A stretch of DNA of 64,000 bases from Lachnospiraceae bacterium UBA3762 (GCA_002371615.1 DFGA01000071.1:14027-78026); one strand, 5' to 3'; shown: positions 16,165-24,700, numbered from the stretch's first letter. Numbers and translations are program-made. The notes: generated by a model from the letters alone, not told the origin.

Positions 16165-16304
16165 GTTAAAAGCGTTAAAGCGCGAAAGCGATTCGGGGGA
16201 GGTGGTGTAAAGTTTTCTATGAAAACTTTGCAGCACGTAGGCCACGCCTCCACGAAGTGGACTTTGAATGGCGTGGCTCTCAAGAAAGAAAAGAGGAAAG
16301 TATT
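16165..16304 (+). promoter_or_regulatory. Structured 5' leader of the aro operon, unassigned
   Basis: The leader contains a 9-bp hairpin (16209-16217 with 16221-16229, loop TAT) and a nested structure: an 8-bp stem (16241-16248 with 16270-16277) enclosing a TCCAC-GAA-GTGGA hairpin (16249-16261). The aroF ribosome binding site lies 14 nt after it. No T-box, tryptophan-type leader peptide or known riboswitch consensus is visible. It may be a regulatory element or a copy of the GAA-hairpin family seen elsewhere in the window. Confidence 0.45.
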
Positions 16305-17315
16305 ATGATCATTGTTTTAAAACCAAATGCTGATGAGAGCAAGTACAATAAACTGGAGAAATGGATAAAGGACGATCTGGGGCTGGACATACACTACAGC
16401 CGTGGTGAAAAATCAACCATCTTAGGGCTTATCGGTGATACATCCAAGGTTGACATTGACGCTGTAAGCGCGCTTGACATAGTTGAGAGCGTGACGCGTA
16501 TTCAGGAACCATACAAAGCGGCAAACAGAAAATTCCATCCGATGGATTCGGTCATTACGGTCGGAGACGTCAAGATCGGTGGAGGAAACTTCGTAAAAAT
16601 CGCCGGCCCTTGTTCGGTTGAGACTATAGACCAGATAACGGGAATAGCACAGTCCGTCAAGGCAGCGGGCGCACACATGCTCCGCGGAGGTGCATTCAAG
16701 CCGAGAACTTCACCGTATGCTTTCCAGGGACTTGGTAAGACCGGAATTGAGTATCTGCTTGAAGCGAAGAAGGCAACGGGTCTTCCGATAGTAACGGAGA
16801 TAATGGAACTTACTGACCTTGATATGTTTGAAGACGTTGACGTGATACAGGTAGGCGCGAGAAACATGCAGAACTTCAGACTGCTTAAGGAACTCGGGAC
16901 TATTGACAAGCCGATACTTTTAAAGCGCGGACTTGCCAACACGGTTGCGGAACTTCTGATGAGTGCGGAATACATAATGGCCGGTGGCAACGAGAAGGTC
17001 ATTCTGTGCGAAAGGGGTATCAGAACATTTGAGACGGCAACGAGAAATACTCTTGATATTTCTGTTATCCCCGTATTGAAAGAGAAGACGCATCTTCCTA
17101 TTATCGTTGATCCTTCTCATTCGACGGGATATTCCAAATATGTCAAATCTGTTTCATACGCAGCCACCGCTGCGGGTGCAGACGGACTTATTGTGGAGGT
17201 ACATAATGATCCAGAGAATGCATGGTGTGACGGCCAGCAGTCCATCACTCCGAACGCGTTCGAAGAATTATCAAGAGGCATGGATAAGATCAGGGAGGTT
17301 GTAAGAGACCTATGA
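16305..17315 (+). CDS. aroF: 3-deoxy-7-phosphoheptulonate (DAHP) synthase, type I beta
   Basis: The 336-residue enzyme condenses phosphoenolpyruvate and erythrose 4-phosphate, the first step of the shikimate pathway. Residues 1-70 form the ferredoxin-like regulatory domain of the I-beta class; the barrel follows with AGPCSVET, GGAFKPRTSPYAFQG, QVGARNMQNF, LLKRG and DPSHSTG motifs. ATG at 16305 has AAGAGGAAAG 5 bases upstream; a longer frame from 16257 would start inside the leader hairpin. It leads an operon and overlaps tyrA by 4 bp (ATGA). Confidence 0.96.
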   Translation: MIIVLKPNADESKYNKLEKWIKDDLGLDIHYSRGEKSTILGLIGDTSKVDIDAVSALDIVESVTRIQEPYKAANRKFHPMDSVITVGDVKIGGGNFVKIAGPCSVETIDQITGIAQSVKAAGAHMLRGGAFKPRTSPYAFQGLGKTGIEYLLEAKKATGLPIVTEIMELTDLDMFEDVDVIQVGARNMQNFRLLKELGTIDKPILLKRGLANTVAELLMSAEYIMAGGNEKVILCERGIRTFETATRNTLDISVIPVLKEKTHLPIIVDPSHSTGYSKYVKSVSYAATAAGADGLIVEVHNDPENAWCDGQQSITPNAFEELSRGMDKIREVVRDL

Positions 17316-18172
17316 ATTCCGTAAAGGCTGTCGGGGTTATAGGCCTCGGTCTTATCGGCGGCTCAATGGCAAAATCAATCGCTGGGCGTACAGGATGTAC
17401 CGTATACGGATCGGATATGTCGGAGAAAGTCATGAACGACGCAACATCCGATAAAACCCTTTCGGGAAGGCTTGATGAGCATTATGGCGATATAGATGTG
17501 CTCATCGTTGCACTGTATCCCCTTGATGTTGTCGGTACGATAGAGGAAGCGGCCCCTAAGCTTAAAAAAGGGTGTATCGTCATAGACTGCACCGGTGTCA
17601 AACAGATAATATGCAATGAATTATCCGGAAAACTTGCCGGTATGGGTCTTCGGTTTATCGGAGGACACCCCATGGCGGGAAAAGAGGTTGCCGGATATTC
17701 CAATTCGTGCGATGACCTCTTTGACGGGGCTTCAATGATATTGTGCCGGGATGAATATACGGATGAGGAAGCGATGAATGCAGCGTGTGATTTTTTCCCA
17801 AGGCTTGGATTCGCTCAGGTCAGGATCACTAATGCCAAAGAGCATGATGCGGTAATAGCTTATACTTCCCAGCTTGCTCATGTGACATCATCTGCGTACA
17901 TTAAAAGCCCGACACTGAATAAACGGTACGGATTTTCGGCCGGCTCGTTTAAGGACATGACAAGGGTTGCAAAGCTTAACGAGGAGATGTGGGCAGATCT
18001 GTTCCTTGCGAATGACGAGGCGCTGCTGTACGAAATAGATGCTCTGTCGAAAAATCTGTCCGAATACAGGAAGGCGCTGTCGGAGCGTGACAGGAAGAGA
18101 CTTGTGGAACTCCTTCGGGACGGAAGAGTTCGCAAGGAAAAAGATGAACATTCAGAACAGAACACACATTGA
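17312..18172 (+). CDS. tyrA: Prephenate dehydrogenase
   Basis: This 286-residue NAD-dependent enzyme makes 4-hydroxyphenylpyruvate for tyrosine. The Rossmann motif GVIGLGLIGGSMAKS is at residues 8-22, and the family motif HPMAGKEVAGYSNS with the catalytic region follows near 115-128. It has no fused chorismate mutase and no C-terminal ACT domain, being shorter than regulated homologues (about 360 residues), so feedback control may rest on AroF. It overlaps aroF by 4 bp and is followed by aroA 3 bp later. Confidence 0.95.
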   Translation: MNSVKAVGVIGLGLIGGSMAKSIAGRTGCTVYGSDMSEKVMNDATSDKTLSGRLDEHYGDIDVLIVALYPLDVVGTIEEAAPKLKKGCIVIDCTGVKQIICNELSGKLAGMGLRFIGGHPMAGKEVAGYSNSCDDLFDGASMILCRDEYTDEEAMNAACDFFPRLGFAQVRITNAKEHDAVIAYTSQLAHVTSSAYIKSPTLNKRYGFSAGSFKDMTRVAKLNEEMWADLFLANDEALLYEIDALSKNLSEYRKALSERDRKRLVELLRDGRVRKEKDEHSEQNTH

Positions 18173-18175
18173 TAT

Positions 18176-19552
18176 ATGGATATAAAACTTGAAAAAGGTA
18201 AGACCGTATCAAACCATGTTACGGCTATAACGTCAAAATCATACGTTCACAGACTTCTCATTGCAGCCGCTCTTTGCAAGGATAAAGTGAGCATACGCTC
18301 CAATATATTATCCAGGGATATGGAAGCTACGATAAGGGTCATCAATGCGCTTGGAGGACTCATATCCGTTGAGAGGATCCCGAAGGAAGATTCGGACGAA
18401 AAGGATTATCTGTTTACGGTAGCAAGGTCGCTATTTGAAGGTGCGGCCATGAAACAGGAGCGGGGGGACAGTGATCCGGTTATTCTTGACTGCGGGGAGA
18501 GCGGATCGACAGCGAGGTTTATTCTTCCGGTAGCTCCTTTGTTTGCGGATTCTGTGACCGTTACCGGTTCGGGAAAACTTCCGGAACGTCCTATGGGACC
18601 GCTTTGCGATGTGTTAAGATCTGCAGGTGTTTCGGTCAGTTCCGATCATCTTCCGATCACTCTTTCGGGGAAACCCGGTGCCGGAGACTACAGGATTGCG
18701 GGAAATGTTTCGTCCCAGTTTATTACGGGACTTCTGTTTATGCTGCCTTTTCTAGATGGTAAATCAAGTCTTGGGATAGAAGGCAGGCTTGAGTCGGCAC
18801 CGTATGTTGATATGACGGTGGATGTACTTGAAAAATTCGGAGTCAGCTTTGAAACCGCCGGACTGTGTTATTATCCTAACAGTAGAGATGCCGGCAGCGG
18901 TGATGATGCAATTGTGATAAATGCCGAGGGTGACTGGTCAAACGCTGCATATATCATGTCAATCGCATCTCTCGGGTGCGGCAGTGGCTTTGAGGACATA
19001 ACGATAGAAGGGCTTAATCCGGAAAGCATTCAGGGGGATCGGGAGATTACGGGGCTCCTTGAAAAATTCGGAGTCAGCATCAGAAGATCCGGTGACGGAC
19101 TATGTTGCAAATACAGGGTTTGCGGCAATCCTTACAGGAGTATTGACGCCGACTGTTCACAGATACCGGATCTTGTTCCGGCGCTTTCCGTGTTAGCGGC
19201 ATATAATGACGGAGACAGTATTTTCAGAAATGTTGAAAGACTTCGGATCAAGGAATGTGACAGGATCGATGCCGTAACTGAAATGCTTTCCGAGGCCGGA
19301 GTAAAGGTTGACATAACTCGTAATGAGGGCCATGAGAATATGATCGTCCACGGGAAGGGGATGAACAGGCCGGTTGAAAAAACAATAACCATAGACAGCA
19401 GAAACGACCACAGAATAGCGATGGCTGCCGCGGCGATAGCCTTTGCCGAAAAGGTACCGGTTGTAATAAAAGATGCAATGGCTGTTAACAAATCATATCC
19501 GGGATTTTATGATGTAATAGAACAACTCGGTATGAATCATGTGATGATGTAA
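18176..19552 (+). CDS. aroA: 5-enolpyruvylshikimate-3-phosphate synthase
   Basis: The 458-residue enzyme transfers enolpyruvate from PEP to shikimate 3-phosphate. Visible motifs include the PEP/S3P-binding SKSYVHR near residue 20, DCGESGSTARF, the SSQFITGLLF block, RIKECDRIDA and DHRIAMAAA near the C-terminus. The start lies 3 bp after the tyrA stop with no clear Shine-Dalgarno, so it is probably reached by translational coupling. Length is slightly above the usual 430 because of an insert around residues 75-95. Confidence 0.95.
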   Translation: MDIKLEKGKTVSNHVTAITSKSYVHRLLIAAALCKDKVSIRSNILSRDMEATIRVINALGGLISVERIPKEDSDEKDYLFTVARSLFEGAAMKQERGDSDPVILDCGESGSTARFILPVAPLFADSVTVTGSGKLPERPMGPLCDVLRSAGVSVSSDHLPITLSGKPGAGDYRIAGNVSSQFITGLLFMLPFLDGKSSLGIEGRLESAPYVDMTVDVLEKFGVSFETAGLCYYPNSRDAGSGDDAIVINAEGDWSNAAYIMSIASLGCGSGFEDITIEGLNPESIQGDREITGLLEKFGVSIRRSGDGLCCKYRVCGNPYRSIDADCSQIPDLVPALSVLAAYNDGDSIFRNVERLRIKECDRIDAVTEMLSEAGVKVDITRNEGHENMIVHGKGMNRPVEKTITIDSRNDHRIAMAAAAIAFAEKVPVVIKDAMAVNKSYPGFYDVIEQLGMNHVMM

Positions 19553-19595
19553 AATATGCAGGGCTTTAACGACAGGGCGGCAGGTAAGGAGATAT

Positions 19596-20675
19596 ATGTC
19601 ATTTACACTCGGAAATAATATAAAAATATCAGTTGCGGGAGCATCTCACTCGGAGTCGATAGACGTTACCGTAGAAGGGCTTCCTAAGGGCGAGAAGATA
19701 GATATTGAAGCCGTTAATTCGTTTCTTAAGAGAAGACAGGGCGGGATGGCGCGATACACTACAGCCCGCAAAGAGAAGGACGAGCCGAAGATCCTGAAGG
19801 GACTGGATGGGGATACTCTTACGGGCGATGCACTTGTTGCAAAGTTTGTAAATGCCAATGCAAGATCGGGTGATTACAGTAAGATGAGAACTATACCCCG
19901 TCCTTCACATGCGGATTATGTGGCATATGTAAAGTACGGCGGTAAAATGGATATGGCCGGCGGGGGATTTTTCTCCGGAAGGATGACTCTTCCCATGTGC
20001 TTTGCAGGAGCGGTTTGCATGCAGGTGCTGGAGCGCAGGGGAATAAAGGTTCAGGCGCATATTCTCTCGGCAGGAGATGTATTTGACGAGGCATTCGATC
20101 CGGTATCGGAGGATACGACGCCCCTTGCGGATCATACGCTTCCGGTTCTGTCGAAAGATGCCGGAGATAAAATGGTATCGGTCATGGAAGATGCAAGCCG
20201 CGAGGGCGATTCCGTAGGCGGATGCATAGAATGTAAAATCACCGGAATTTGCGCAGGAGTCGGGGATCCGATCTATGACAGTGTTGAATCCGTAATATCA
20301 TACGGAATGTTCGGAATACCCGCGATCAAGGGAATAGAATTCGGGGAAGGCTTCGGAGTATGCAGCGACTACGGTTCAAAGAGCAATGACGACTTCTGTA
20401 TCAGGGACGGAAAGGTCAGGTGCATCACAAACAATTCCGGAGGTATCCAGGGAGGTATCACAAACGGGATGCCTGTGATTTTCCGCGTAGCGGTTAAGCC
20501 GACACCGTCGATCTACAAGCCGCAAAGATCGGTAGATCTTGAGAAGATGGAAGAGTGTGAACTTCGTATCGAAGGAAGACATGATGCATGTATTGTGCCG
20601 AGGGTGGTTCCGTGTGTTGAAGCAATGGCGGCGCTTATGATCGCGGATATGATGAGCAGTGAGGGCCTGATGTGA
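19596..20675 (+). CDS. aroC: Chorismate synthase
   Basis: The 359-residue FMN-dependent lyase converts EPSP to chorismate. It keeps RRQGGMARYTTARKEKDEP near residue 46, the RPSHADY motif, an AGGGFFSGRMT segment and the C-terminal EGRHDACIVPR. The first signature reads GASHSES where most homologues have GESHG. AAGGAG lies before the ATG. It sits between aroA and the fused aroE-aroK-aroQ gene, completing the shikimate-to-chorismate steps except that 3-dehydroquinate synthase (aroB) is not present in the window. Confidence 0.96.
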   Translation: MSFTLGNNIKISVAGASHSESIDVTVEGLPKGEKIDIEAVNSFLKRRQGGMARYTTARKEKDEPKILKGLDGDTLTGDALVAKFVNANARSGDYSKMRTIPRPSHADYVAYVKYGGKMDMAGGGFFSGRMTLPMCFAGAVCMQVLERRGIKVQAHILSAGDVFDEAFDPVSEDTTPLADHTLPVLSKDAGDKMVSVMEDASREGDSVGGCIECKITGICAGVGDPIYDSVESVISYGMFGIPAIKGIEFGEGFGVCSDYGSKSNDDFCIRDGKVRCITNNSGGIQGGITNGMPVIFRVAVKPTPSIYKPQRSVDLEKMEECELRIEGRHDACIVPRVVPCVEAMAALMIADMMSSEGLM

Positions 20676-20746
20676 CGATCCGGAATCAGTACAAAGCATT
20701 GTTTGAAAAAGCAGAGAAATAACAGAAATCAAATAGTAAACAGAGT

Positions 20747-22555
20747 ATGGACGGTAAACAAAACAACAAAAATACATACGGACTGGTCGGTGAGAAGCTC
20801 GGGCACAGTTTCTCGCCGCTTTTGCATTCAAGATTCGGAGACTACAGATATGATCTTATTGAAGTGCCCAAAGACAGGATCGACGGTTTCTTTAAGATGG
20901 CTGATTTTGCCGGAGTTAATGTTACTATCCCCTACAAGGAGGTGGCATTAAAGCATTGTATTCCGGACGAGATGGCAAAAGCGATAGGTTGTGTAAATAC
21001 GCTTGTTTGTAAGGAAGCATCCGGCAGGAAGGAAGTTCGTGGCTATAACACCGATACATACGGATTCGAGTATATGGCAGGACGTGCCGGCATCGATATG
21101 AAAGGTGCAGCAGTTACGATACTCGGAAGCGGCGGTACATGCAGAACGGCGGCTGTTACAGCCTCAAGACTCGGTGCCGCATCAATAACCGTTGTATCAA
21201 GGCATCCGTCGGATATGGGACTTAACACCGCATGTCCCGTAAAATATGTTTCGTATGATGATGATTATCAAAACTGTGAAGTGCTCATTAATACAACCCC
21301 TGTAGGAATGTACCCCGATATAGGGGGATGTCCGGTCCTTACTGGAAAGGGGCAGGAAGAGATTGTTGACATAATTAATAATTATGTCAATCTAAAGGCC
21401 GTTATGGATGTGGTATATAATCCTTTGCGGACAAGGCTCGTATATAACGCTCAAAAATGCGGAATAAAGGCTTCCGGCGGACTGCCTATGCTTGTGGCGC
21501 AGGGGTATTTTGCATCAAAGCTTTTTGCGGGATATGATCTTGGATATGACCCTGTCGGAGACCTTACGGACAGGGAGCAAAAGCTTATTGAGGAAGTGAC
21601 AGCCGAGATAGAGGACAGTGTGTCTAATATTGTACTGTACGGTATGCCGGGATCCGGAAAATCATCCGCGGGAAGAGTTGTTGCCCAGAAGCTGGGACTT
21701 GAATTTACAGATACGGATGATATATTTACAACAGATAACCAAATGACTCCCGAATATTGCATAACCCATCACGGGGAGGAAGAATTCAGACGCCTGGAAA
21801 AACAGGCAGTATACAAGGCGGCGCAGTCAGGCAAAAAAGTGATCGCAACCGGCGGCGGAGTCGTATTGGATCCGGAAAACAGAGAGCTGCTTGCTCTTAA
21901 CGGACGGACGTTTTTCCTGAACCGGAAGTTGTCCGAACTTGCCACAAAGAACAGGCCTCTGTCTGAGGGGGATGAGAATCTTAAGGCGCTCTATTATAAG
22001 CGCCTGCCGATATATCTGTCATCGTCCGAAACGGTAATAGATGTTGATACCGATGTTAAAGGTGTGGCGCAGAAGATCATTGATAGTTTACATAAATCAG
22101 GTAACAGTAAGATGAGAATTCTTGTTATAAACGGTCCCAATCTTAATATGCTCGGTATAAGAGAGCCTGATATTTACGGTCGGCAGACTTACGAGGACCT
22201 GATAAGATCGTGCCGGCAGAAGGCAGATGAGATAGGTGTGGAAGTATACTTTTACCAGAGTAACCACGAGGGGGATTTGGTTGACATAATTCAACAGAGC
22301 TATGGAACAACGGACGGAATAGTTATCAATCCGGGAGCGTATACGCATACTTCGGTGGCGCTGCTTGATGCGCTCAAATGTGTCGGTATTCCGGCGATTG
22401 AAGTTCATATATCCGATGTAGACAGCAGGGAAGAGTTCAGACAGGTAAGTTATATACGGTCATATGTGGCAAGAACAATCTCCGGACACGGATTAGCCGG
22501 GTATACTGAGGCTATAGAAGAACTTTATCGCCGTATGAGCGAAAAGGAGAGGTAA
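20747..22555 (+). CDS. Trifunctional shikimate dehydrogenase / shikimate kinase / type II 3-dehydroquinate dehydratase
   Basis: A single 602-codon frame encodes three enzymes in order. AroE covers about residues 8-275 (SFSPLLHS, NVTIPYKE, YNTDTYGF, LGSGGTCRTA). AroK covers about 290-450 (P-loop GMPGSGKSS at 299-307, DTDD, FRRLEKQAV, TGGGVVL, lid KNRPL). AroQ begins at Met456 and runs to 602 (NGPNLNMLGIREPDIYG, SNHEGDLVD, NPGAYTHTS, EVHISDVDSREEFR). Catalytic residues appear intact in all three. It would carry dehydroquinate to shikimate 3-phosphate. Met456 (22112) could also be an internal start, but no good ribosome binding site precedes it. The 20747 start itself has a weak site. Confidence 0.93.
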   Translation: MDGKQNNKNTYGLVGEKLGHSFSPLLHSRFGDYRYDLIEVPKDRIDGFFKMADFAGVNVTIPYKEVALKHCIPDEMAKAIGCVNTLVCKEASGRKEVRGYNTDTYGFEYMAGRAGIDMKGAAVTILGSGGTCRTAAVTASRLGAASITVVSRHPSDMGLNTACPVKYVSYDDDYQNCEVLINTTPVGMYPDIGGCPVLTGKGQEEIVDIINNYVNLKAVMDVVYNPLRTRLVYNAQKCGIKASGGLPMLVAQGYFASKLFAGYDLGYDPVGDLTDREQKLIEEVTAEIEDSVSNIVLYGMPGSGKSSAGRVVAQKLGLEFTDTDDIFTTDNQMTPEYCITHHGEEEFRRLEKQAVYKAAQSGKKVIATGGGVVLDPENRELLALNGRTFFLNRKLSELATKNRPLSEGDENLKALYYKRLPIYLSSSETVIDVDTDVKGVAQKIIDSLHKSGNSKMRILVINGPNLNMLGIREPDIYGRQTYEDLIRSCRQKADEIGVEVYFYQSNHEGDLVDIIQQSYGTTDGIVINPGAYTHTSVALLDALKCVGIPAIEVHISDVDSREEFRQVSYIRSYVARTISGHGLAGYTEAIEELYRRMSEKER

Positions 22556-23184
22556 TGTTAAAGCGGTTTGGCAGGATTATACTGTTTGTATTGATCACGT
22601 GCATGCTCGGGGCCTGTGCAGCAGAAGATGCACCTGTTGATCTGACGAAGATCATAGCAGCAGAAGAGGATGAACCTTTAAATGAAGAGGATTCTTCCAA
22701 TAAGTCCCGAAAGTCTATCAGCAAAGCAGTTCCTGTCGAGGAAACCGCAGATACAGAAGATAACCATCAGGATTCCGAGCAGGTAAAAAGCGATAACGCT
22801 GTAAATGACATCAGGGAGGATGGTTATTATTACGACCTTGAAAGCGTGGTCTTGTATTATGAAAAATATAACAGGCTTCCGTCGAATTTCATAAAGAAAA
22901 ACAAGGCAAGAGCCCTCGGCTGGGAGCGTGGAAGGCTTACCGGCTACAAAGAGGGGGCTGCCATCGGAGGGGACAGATTCGGAAACTATGAAAGGATCCT
23001 TCCGGATATACGCGGAATGGAGTATATAGAGTGTGATATTGATACCGAGGACGCATCGAGAGGGGAAAAACGGCTTGTTATTTCGAACAACAAGAGGTAT
23101 TTCTACACTATGGACCACTATCAAACGTTCAGGGAGGTGGTAGTAAGAGATGGGACTATCTCGTATGGAGAGAAGTTCGAATAG
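22555..23184 (+). CDS. Barnase-like ribonuclease lipoprotein
   Basis: A lipoprotein signal peptide (lipobox LGAC, Cys21) is followed by an acidic Ser/Glu-rich linker (about 25-88) and a domain over 89-209 that matches barnase: RLPSNFIKKNKARALGW, IGGDRFGNYE.ILP, YIECDID, RLVISNNKRYFYT and DHYQTF. Residues equivalent to catalytic Glu73, Arg83/Arg87 and His102 are Glu159, Arg169/Arg173 and His188. The gene starts on the last base of the aro fusion stop (TAATG). A membrane-tethered extracellular RNase fits toxin or scavenging roles. No barstar-like inhibitor gene is nearby. Confidence 0.88.
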   Translation: MLKRFGRIILFVLITCMLGACAAEDAPVDLTKIIAAEEDEPLNEEDSSNKSRKSISKAVPVEETADTEDNHQDSEQVKSDNAVNDIREDGYYYDLESVVLYYEKYNRLPSNFIKKNKARALGWERGRLTGYKEGAAIGGDRFGNYERILPDIRGMEYIECDIDTEDASRGEKRLVISNNKRYFYTMDHYQTFREVVVRDGTISYGEKFE

Positions 23185-23187
23185 ATT

Positions 23188-23586
23188 TCAGTCCAAGACC
23201 GGACTGTCTGTTTTGTGGAATGCGGCACCGGCGCGAAAATCATCCGCTATGGTTCGGTATAGTTCATCAAGTGAGTCGAATTTCACCTCACCTCGTCGGA
23301 ATTTAAGAAGTGTGACTGAAACGGTTTTTCCGTAAAGGTCTCCCTGAAAATCATAAATATAGGTCTCGGCGTTTACCCGGTTACCTTCTGATACGGTGGG
23401 GCGAACGCCGAGATTTGTTATTCCAAAGTAGTCATTCCCGTCGATATTGATAGTCGAATAATAAACGCCGTAGGCCAGCCCGGAAATGTTCTCTTTAGGG
23501 TATATGTTTGCGGTAGGCATGGAAAACCGTCTGCCTATTTTGTTACCGGGCTGTACAGCTCCTGTAAGTGTTACGGGAAGTTTCAT
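23188..23586 (-). CDS. Stand-alone riboflavin kinase (RibF C-terminal-type domain)
   Basis: The 132-residue protein corresponds only to the flavokinase half of bifunctional RibF: G(x)KIGRRFSMPTANIYP near residues 15-32, GVYYSTI and GITNLGVRPTV. The FAD synthetase half is absent. It phosphorylates riboflavin to FMN. It is 9 bp downstream of a RibU-type transporter gene and both follow an FMN riboswitch, giving an import-and-trap unit. It converges with the barnase-like gene, 3 bp apart. Confidence 0.9.
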   Translation of the reverse strand: MKLPVTLTGAVQPGNKIGRRFSMPTANIYPKENISGLAYGVYYSTINIDGNDYFGITNLGVRPTVSEGNRVNAETYIYDFQGDLYGKTVSVTLLKFRRGEVKFDSLDELYRTIADDFRAGAAFHKTDSPVLD

Positions 23587-23595
23587 GACGTATTC

Positions 23596-24198
23596 CTATC
23601 GTGGATCTGATTGCTTTAGTATCTTCCGCAGAGGCTTGTATATCGGGATCGCAATCAGCACGCATATAACACCTTTTACTATCGTAAACGGAAGATTAAA
23701 TATGAACAGGCACTGCAATACGCTTGTTACCCCCGGAAGGATAGCCTGGTAAGCTGCCAGAACAACTTCCTCGGGCATAAACGCTTTATAATAAAAGGGA
23801 TATACAACATAATAATTCGATACAATGCTTATAAGGCCCATTACTACAGCACCGGCAAAAGCACCGATTATTGCGGTTTTCTTGGTCTTGTGATGCTTGT
23901 AGATAAGCCCGGCTGTTGCGGTAAAGCATGCACCGAGAATAAAATTTGACAACTCACCGACCGTTGCGGATTTTGTAACGGCGCAGTGGATCAGATTCTT
24001 GATAAACTCGATCAGAACACCCGCTACAGGTCCGTACGCAAAAGCACCGATAAGGGGTGGCAGATCGGACAGATCAAACTTGATAAACGGTGGGATCAGC
24101 ATCGGAATCGGAAATTCGATGAACTGCAGAACAACTGCGAGTGCAGAGAGCATGGCAGAACCTGCCATGACACGTGTGGAAATCTTTTGATTATTCAT
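23596..24198 (-). CDS. ribU: RibU-type riboflavin ECF transporter S component
   Basis: The 200-residue membrane protein has about six hydrophobic segments and the ECF S-component pattern: Ala-rich first helix, then FDLSDLPPLIGAFAYGPVAG and an IEFIKNLIH segment, as in riboflavin-specific RibU. It would pair with a shared energising module (EcfAA'T), which is not in this window. The gene begins immediately after an FMN riboswitch on the minus strand, directly tying it to flavin. Confidence 0.92.
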   Translation of the reverse strand: MNNQKISTRVMAGSAMLSALAVVLQFIEFPIPMLIPPFIKFDLSDLPPLIGAFAYGPVAGVLIEFIKNLIHCAVTKSATVGELSNFILGACFTATAGLIYKHHKTKKTAIIGAFAGAVVMGLISIVSNYYVVYPFYYKAFMPEEVVLAAYQAILPGVTSVLQCLFIFNLPFTIVKGVICVLIAIPIYKPLRKILKQSDPR

Positions 24199-24206
24199 TT
24201 GTTTAT

Positions 24207-24400
24207 TCTCCTTCTTTCATCCGGACTTTACCGTCGGTTCCGGAATTTCACCGGATCAGCCGCACTTTGTGCGGTTCGTGGACTTGTAGCGTCGGTTTGA
24301 TCTACAACCAACATCGACTTCGTCGATGTCGCCGTGTAACGATTTCACAGAAATCGTTACATCTTACCACCGGTCGGGAATTGCACCCTGCCCTAAGGAA
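24207..24400 (-). promoter_or_regulatory. FMN riboswitch (RFN element)
   Basis: Read on the minus strand from 24400: TTAGGGCAGGGTGCAATTCCC, ACCGGTGGT, AGTCCACGAACCGC, GCGGCTGATCCGGTGAAATTCCG and ACCGACGGTAAAGTCCGGATG occur in order, the conserved blocks of the RFN aptamer. The variable arm between GGTGGT and AGTCCACGA is unusually long (about 80 nt) and holds extra hairpins at about 24335-24362 and 24309-24329. The aptamer runs to the ribosome binding site of ribU (GAAGGAG), so FMN probably blocks translation initiation. Confidence 0.95.
24304..24337 (+). repeat. 34-nt repeat inside the variable arm of the FMN riboswitch
   Basis: This is the partner of the copy at 43303-43336. On the riboswitch strand it contributes a CATCGAC-GAA-GTCGATG hairpin to the extended variable arm. 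Confidence 0.7.
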
Positions 24401-24437
24401 CATTTGGAATTGTAAGACATATAATATGGGATGTCAA

Positions 24438-24475
24438 ATAAAAAAACACTTGCCTCGGATGTAAGGCAAGTGTTT
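24438..24475 (-). terminator. Rho-independent terminator for the small minus-strand gene
   Basis: A perfect 12-bp stem (24444-24455 with 24464-24475) whose minus-strand product ends in a U-run from the A-tract at 24438-24446. Confidence 0.88.
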
Positions 24476-24493
24476 CCTGATTTACAACCAACA

Positions 24494-24700
24494 TTAAGCA
24501 ACATGCTTAAAAGCGTGAGCGATATTGCCGTGAGCCCATACGATGTCATATCCGGGCGCATATCTTCCTGTGCTGTCATCATGAACAGTGCAGAAGTGTT
24601 TGTCGCATTCATCCATTTTATTGAAGCTGTCCATCATTTCATTGAATGAAGCGAAAAACAGTGTCTCTTTTCCTTTTTGTGTAATGTAAAAATCTCTCAT
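24494..24700 (-). CDS. Small hypothetical protein, 68 aa
   Basis: The frame starts MRDFYITQKGKETLFFASFNEMM and carries a C/H-containing middle (DECDKHFCTVHDD) and a GRYAPGYDIVWAHGN segment. AAAGGTAGGG precedes the ATG on the minus strand and a strong terminator follows 20 bp after the stop, so it looks like a complete monocistronic unit. The family is unrecognised. The four Cys/His residues could bind metal, but this is only a suggestion. Confidence 0.6.
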   Translation of the reverse strand: MRDFYITQKGKETLFFASFNEMMDSFNKMDECDKHFCTVHDDSTGRYAPGYDIVWAHGNIAHAFKHVA

